Both the position numbers and the translations under genes were made by a program. 64,000 bases of DNA from Oribacterium sp. GTDB taxonomy: Bacteria > Bacillota_A > Clostridia > Lachnospirales > Lachnospiraceae. Shown here piece by piece: positions 61,094-64,000 of this stretch (position 1 is the first letter of the stretch; the number at the start of each line of letters is the position of its first letter). The stretch lies in assembly GCA_004554245.1 (NCBI GenBank), contig SFND01000008.1, forward strand, positions 1 through 64,000, given 5' to 3'. The notes beneath the pieces were generated by a model, which did not search any database, had not been told where the DNA came from, and worked only from the letters and a program-made list of their open reading frames with translations.

Positions 61094-62341
61094 ATGATGA
61101 AAGAAAAGCTTAGAAAACTTCTGATCGCAGCCGGTGCGCTTGCGGTGATTTCCACGACGAGTGCATTTGCGGCCGGCTGGACGACGAACACCAGCGGCGA
61201 GCCGGTATATATGCAGGATAACGGAACCGTGGCGGCAAACGCCTGGATCAAGGCGGAGAGCAACGGTCAGGTGATCTGGTACTACGCTACCGGGAACGGC
61301 ACCCTGAAAAAGGGCGGCTGGCAGACCGTCGGCGGCTATCGCTACTACTTCGATGAGATGGGTGTGATGCAGACCGGCTGGGTAGATGGAAACAGCTACT
61401 ACTGTAATCCGAACACAGGTGCCGCTGTTTCAGGCTGGCAGTACCTGACGATTCCGGAGGAGGACCAGAGCTTCTATGAGGACGATGTGAACTACAGCAC
61501 GAATCATGCAGCCTGGTATTTCTTCGCCACTGGAACGAATAAAAAGTACGCGTCTGACAGCTATAACGTTACCGTAAAGACCATCAATGGTCTCAAGTAC
61601 GGCTTCGATGAGAATGGCGTGATGCAGCTCGGATGGTCGAAGGTACAGGATACGACCCCGGAGATCAGCGGATACATGTATTTCGCGATGAAAACCGACG
61701 ATCACTTCAAGCAGGGCCAGCTGATCGAGAACACCTGGTATACGACGACCGGACCGCAGAACAGCGACGGCTCCTATGATGAGAGTCTCGCCAGCGGTGA
61801 TGTAGAGTATTTCTACTTCCGCTCGAATGGACGACCGGCAGCTGGTACGACCGGCAACTTCCTCGTGCAGTCGATCAGCGGTAAGAAGTACCTCTTCAAC
61901 GAAAAGGGAAATCCGGTATATGGCATGCAGAAGGGCTCCACGACGACCGACGCAAGCGTGCATTACTACTACTGTGGATCCAGCAGGGCAGACTGCTCGG
62001 TAAAGAGCGGACGTTTCGTGATGACTGAGGCGGATGGCGATAAGATCACTTACTATGCAGAGAGCAACGGCCGCGGCTACACCGGCGTGAAGAACGGTTA
62101 CCTCTATTATGAGGGCAGACTGCAGCAGGCGGATCAGAGTGCGAAGTACCAGACCTGCTACGTAGATGGAAAGAACTACGTCATCTCTTACTCCGGACTG
62201 GTCATGAAGAGTAAAACAAATCTCCGCGATGCGGATGGTAATAAGGTATCGACTAATGCCGACGGTACGCTGAAGGCAAACCTCGATGGCAGCCTCGAGG
62301 CGATGACCGCGACTCCGCCGGATGTCGATGACATCGACTGA
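61094..62341 (+). CDS. Secreted cell-wall-binding repeat protein (choline-binding-type GW repeats)
   Basis: 415 residues. Signal peptide with cleavage after AFA (about residue 27). The rest consists of degenerate aromatic repeats of about 20 residues with GW, YYF and LKKGGWQTVGGYRYYFDEMGVMQTGW-type units, the CW_binding_1/choline-binding family, in which aromatic residues hold cell-wall choline or glucans. No catalytic domain seen. GGAGGG 8 nt before ATG 61094 decides the start against the longer frame from 60932. Confidence 0.8.
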   Translation: MMKEKLRKLLIAAGALAVISTTSAFAAGWTTNTSGEPVYMQDNGTVAANAWIKAESNGQVIWYYATGNGTLKKGGWQTVGGYRYYFDEMGVMQTGWVDGNSYYCNPNTGAAVSGWQYLTIPEEDQSFYEDDVNYSTNHAAWYFFATGTNKKYASDSYNVTVKTINGLKYGFDENGVMQLGWSKVQDTTPEISGYMYFAMKTDDHFKQGQLIENTWYTTTGPQNSDGSYDESLASGDVEYFYFRSNGRPAAGTTGNFLVQSISGKKYLFNEKGNPVYGMQKGSTTTDASVHYYYCGSSRADCSVKSGRFVMTEADGDKITYYAESNGRGYTGVKNGYLYYEGRLQQADQSAKYQTCYVDGKNYVISYSGLVMKSKTNLRDADGNKVSTNADGTLKANLDGSLEAMTATPPDVDDID

Positions 62342-62360
62342 TGATTTCCTTTCTATAATA

Positions 62361-62398
62361 GAAGAGGGCCCGTTTCCGAAAGGAGCGGGCTCTCTTCT
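62361..62398 (+). terminator. Terminator-like hairpin after the surface protein
   Basis: GAAGAGGGCCCG / CGGGCTCTCTTC stem with one G-T pair and an AT-rich loop; lacks a T run. Confidence 0.55.
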
Positions 62399-62965
62399 GG
62401 TATAGAACAGATGGTTGCATTCGTTCGTTTGCAGTCCGGGTCCCCGCTGAACTGCGATCAAAAAAGGTCTTGCAATTCAGAAAAACAGATGGTATGATAT
62501 GACACGCACGGCGAGGTGGTTACCTGCTGTGCTGTACATTATATCGTGATACACACGGCAGTGTGGAAACGTGTATCGGATTTTATGCACGTTTTCAGAA
62601 AAATTGCTTGCAATAAAAAAGCATGTGTGTTATCTTTGTACACGCTGTGACATGATAGCGTTGAAATGAAGATTGCTTGCATGGACGAAAGCCAAGATCC
62701 GTACAACAGTATCCTTTGGATCCAGTGAGCCTCCGGGCTCCGCCTGAGAGTTGAGACGGCAACCAAGTATAAGTCATGTAAGAGAACTTCAGGGAGCGAA
62801 TGTCTAGTTTAGAAACTGACGGCAGGTCACTGTACTACAATTTAATCCATCAAACAGCAGATGGATTTGCGCAGATCGATCCTTTATCTCACATGGGACA
62901 GGTGTGCGCGTTAATGTACAGTCACCGACTTATCGTCAAATCACCGATAGGAGGCGACTTTTTTT
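62399..62965 (+). promoter_or_regulatory. Long leader of the S10 ribosomal protein operon with tandem promoters
   Basis: Two candidate promoters: TTGCAA (62471-62476)-17-TATGAT (62494-62499), and TTGCAA (62608-62613)-17-TATCTT (62631-62636). The leader would be 320-460 nt and contains a C-rich repeat near 62433, and it ends with a hairpin at 62921-62958. A 65-codon frame at 62800-62997 is judged doubtful. Confidence 0.6.
62921..62965 (+). promoter_or_regulatory. rpsJ leader hairpin covering the ribosome binding site
   Basis: CTTATCG (62929-62935) pairs with CGATAGG (62945-62951), and GTCACC with GGCGAC (62921-62926 and 62953-62958), followed by T7 directly before ATG. AGGAGG (62949-62954) lies inside the 3' arm. 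It can act as an attenuator or as translational switch. Confidence 0.55.
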
Positions 62966-63283
62966 ATGGCAAGTCAAGTAATGAGAATCACACTTAAGGC
63001 TTACGATCACGTCCTTGTAGACGAGTCAGCCGCAAAGATTGTGGAGAACTGCAAGAAGACAGGTTCACAGGTATCCGGTCCGGTTCCACTTCCGACAAAG
63101 AAGGAGATCGTAACCATCCTTCGTGCTACACACAAGTACAAGGACTCTCGTGAGCAGTTCGAGCAGAGAACACACAAGAGACTTATCGACGTTATCAGTC
63201 CGAACCAGAAGACCATGGATGCTCTTCAGAGACTGGAGATGCCGGCTGGCGTTTATGTCGATATCAAGATGAAGAACAAGTAA
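62966..63283 (+). CDS. rpsJ: 30S ribosomal protein S10
   Basis: 105 residues; RITLKAYDHVLVDESAAKIV and THKRLIDVISPNQKTMDALQRLEMPAGVYVDIK identify S10, component of the 30S head and Nus antitermination. First gene of the S10 operon; codons strongly biased (high-expression). AGGAGG precedes ATG by 11 nt. Confidence 0.97.
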   Translation: MASQVMRITLKAYDHVLVDESAAKIVENCKKTGSQVSGPVPLPTKKEIVTILRATHKYKDSREQFEQRTHKRLIDVISPNQKTMDALQRLEMPAGVYVDIKMKNK

Positions 63284-63335
63284 TGATTCTAGTATGAGTC
63301 TGAGAAATCGGGCTCCGCTGTAGAAAGGAGAACAC

Positions 63336-63965
63336 ATGAAGAAAGCTATTTTAGCAACAAAAGTAGGAATGACACAGATCTGGAACGAAGATGGCGTGTT
63401 AATTCCAGTAACTGTACTTCAGGCTGGCCCTTGTGTTGTTACACAGGTTAAGACAGTTGAGAACGACGGTTACGCAGCGATCCAGGTAGGCTTCCAGGAT
63501 AAGAGAGAGAATCTCGTAAACAAGCCTATGAAGGGTCAGTTCGACAAGGCTGGTGTTCCTTGCAAGAGATTTGTGAAGGAGTTCAGACTTGAGGACGCTG
63601 AGAACTACAACGTTAAGGACGAGATCAAGGCTGACATCTTCGCTGAGGGCGACAAGATCGACGTTACCGCTATTTCCAAGGGTAAGGGATTCGAGTCCGC
63701 TATCAGAAAGTATGGCCAGTCCAGAGGACCGATGGGCCACGGCTCCAAGTTCCACCGTCACGCAGGATCCAATGGTACTTCCGCAACACCTTCACGTGTA
63801 CTTCCGGGCAAGAGAATGCCAGGACACATGGGTGCTGTAAAGGTTACAACTCAGAACCTTACCATCGTTAAGGTAGATGCTGAGAACAACCTGCTTCTTG
63901 TAAAGGGAGCTGTACCGGGACCTAAGAAGGCTCTTGTAACTGTCAGAGAAGCAGTGAAGGCCTGA
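63336..63965 (+). CDS. rplC: 50S ribosomal protein L3
   Basis: 209 residues. KKAILATKVGMTQIWNEDGVLIPVTVLQAGP and KGKGFESAIRKYGQSRGPMGHGSKFHRHAGSNG, the loop reaching the peptidyl transferase centre, identify L3. AGAAAGGAG precedes ATG. Confidence 0.97.
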   Translation: MKKAILATKVGMTQIWNEDGVLIPVTVLQAGPCVVTQVKTVENDGYAAIQVGFQDKRENLVNKPMKGQFDKAGVPCKRFVKEFRLEDAENYNVKDEIKADIFAEGDKIDVTAISKGKGFESAIRKYGQSRGPMGHGSKFHRHAGSNGTSATPSRVLPGKRMPGHMGAVKVTTQNLTIVKVDAENNLLLVKGAVPGPKKALVTVREAVKA

Positions 63966-63990
63966 AACGTACGAAAGGAGGAACACATAA

Positions 63991-64000
63991 ATGGCTAACG
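63991..64000 (+). CDS. rplD: Start of 50S ribosomal protein L4 gene (partial)
   Basis: ATG at 63991 with AAAGGAGG upstream and first codons Met-Ala-Asn; L4 follows L3 in the S10 operon. Only three codons are in the window, so the call rests on context. Confidence 0.7.

Noticed and set aside
62800..62997. 65-codon frame overlapping rpsJ start, with GGGAG close to its ATG
   Set aside because: Spacing of the binding site is too short, the sequence has no recognisable protein character and it overlaps rpsJ; a leader peptide cannot be excluded.
1..64000. CRISPR arrays, tRNA, rRNA, prophage or transposase genes
   Set aside because: No regularly spaced repeats, cloverleaf-like sequences or recognisable integrase/transposase proteins were seen; a tRNA scan was not possible.

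Overview
The window looks like chromosomal DNA of a Clostridia bacterium, most likely family Lachnospiraceae (inference). The support is RNase Y, a DnaD plus DnaI-like primosome pair, RecA followed by RecX, a CBS/DHH-type pyrophosphatase, YesM/YesN-type two-component systems, strong AGGAGG ribosome binding sites, a CcpA-type cre site and a Gram-positive type LexA box. Base composition is by eye a little above 50% GC. Almost all genes are on the + strand. No rRNA, tRNA, CRISPR array, phage or insertion-sequence transposase was recognised.

Layout. 1-10821: galactose/glucose-type ABC transporter (mglB, mglA, mglC), a small unknown membrane protein, then a YesN/YesM two-component pair with two more sugar-binding proteins, which together look like a sugar-sensing module. 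10834-16540: a minus-strand unknown gene, a BCCT osmolyte transporter, a DUF624/YesL-like membrane protein, a HAD phosphatase and a 2-keto-3-deoxygluconate kinase under a promoter with a consensus cre site. 16809-18076 (minus): lrgA-lrgB. 18307-24637: purC, an LtrA-family membrane protein and an SbcD/SbcC-like (YhaO/YhaN) nuclease-ATPase pair. 24723-26383 (minus): ispE and a GntR regulator. 26636-34454: a TetR-controlled RND efflux operon with an HlyD adaptor, an AcrB-type pump and two TolC-family proteins, unusual for a single-membrane lineage.

34826-42201: recA, recX, a YwaF-like membrane protein, an OhrR-type MarR regulator, RNase Y and the manganese-type pyrophosphatase. 42327-45519: a shikimate-kinase-like P-loop protein and a Tet(M)-like ribosomal GTPase fused to a YacP/Rae1 ribonuclease domain; this fusion is the most interesting single gene. 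Its 3' end overlaps a histidine kinase whose response regulator and TRAP transporter (dctPQM) follow up to 51395. 51498-54608: a YcxB-like protein, an orphan DctP-like lipoprotein and murC. 54763-54938 is a cluster of DnaA boxes in the gap before dnaD and the DnaI-like helicase loader. 57077-62341: a long-form prs, an acyltransferase, an RNA-methyltransferase-like protein and a GW-repeat surface protein. The window closes at the start of the S10 ribosomal protein operon (rpsJ, rplC, start of rplD).

Intergenic DNA carries several repeat families: an exact 30-bp palindrome-bearing sequence in inverted copies near 4.2 kb and 47.1 kb, a 165-bp near-perfect hairpin at 16.6-16.8 kb, a 90-bp hairpin at the window start, a short C-rich dispersed motif in about six gaps, and a 26-bp repeat behind two unrelated membrane-protein genes.
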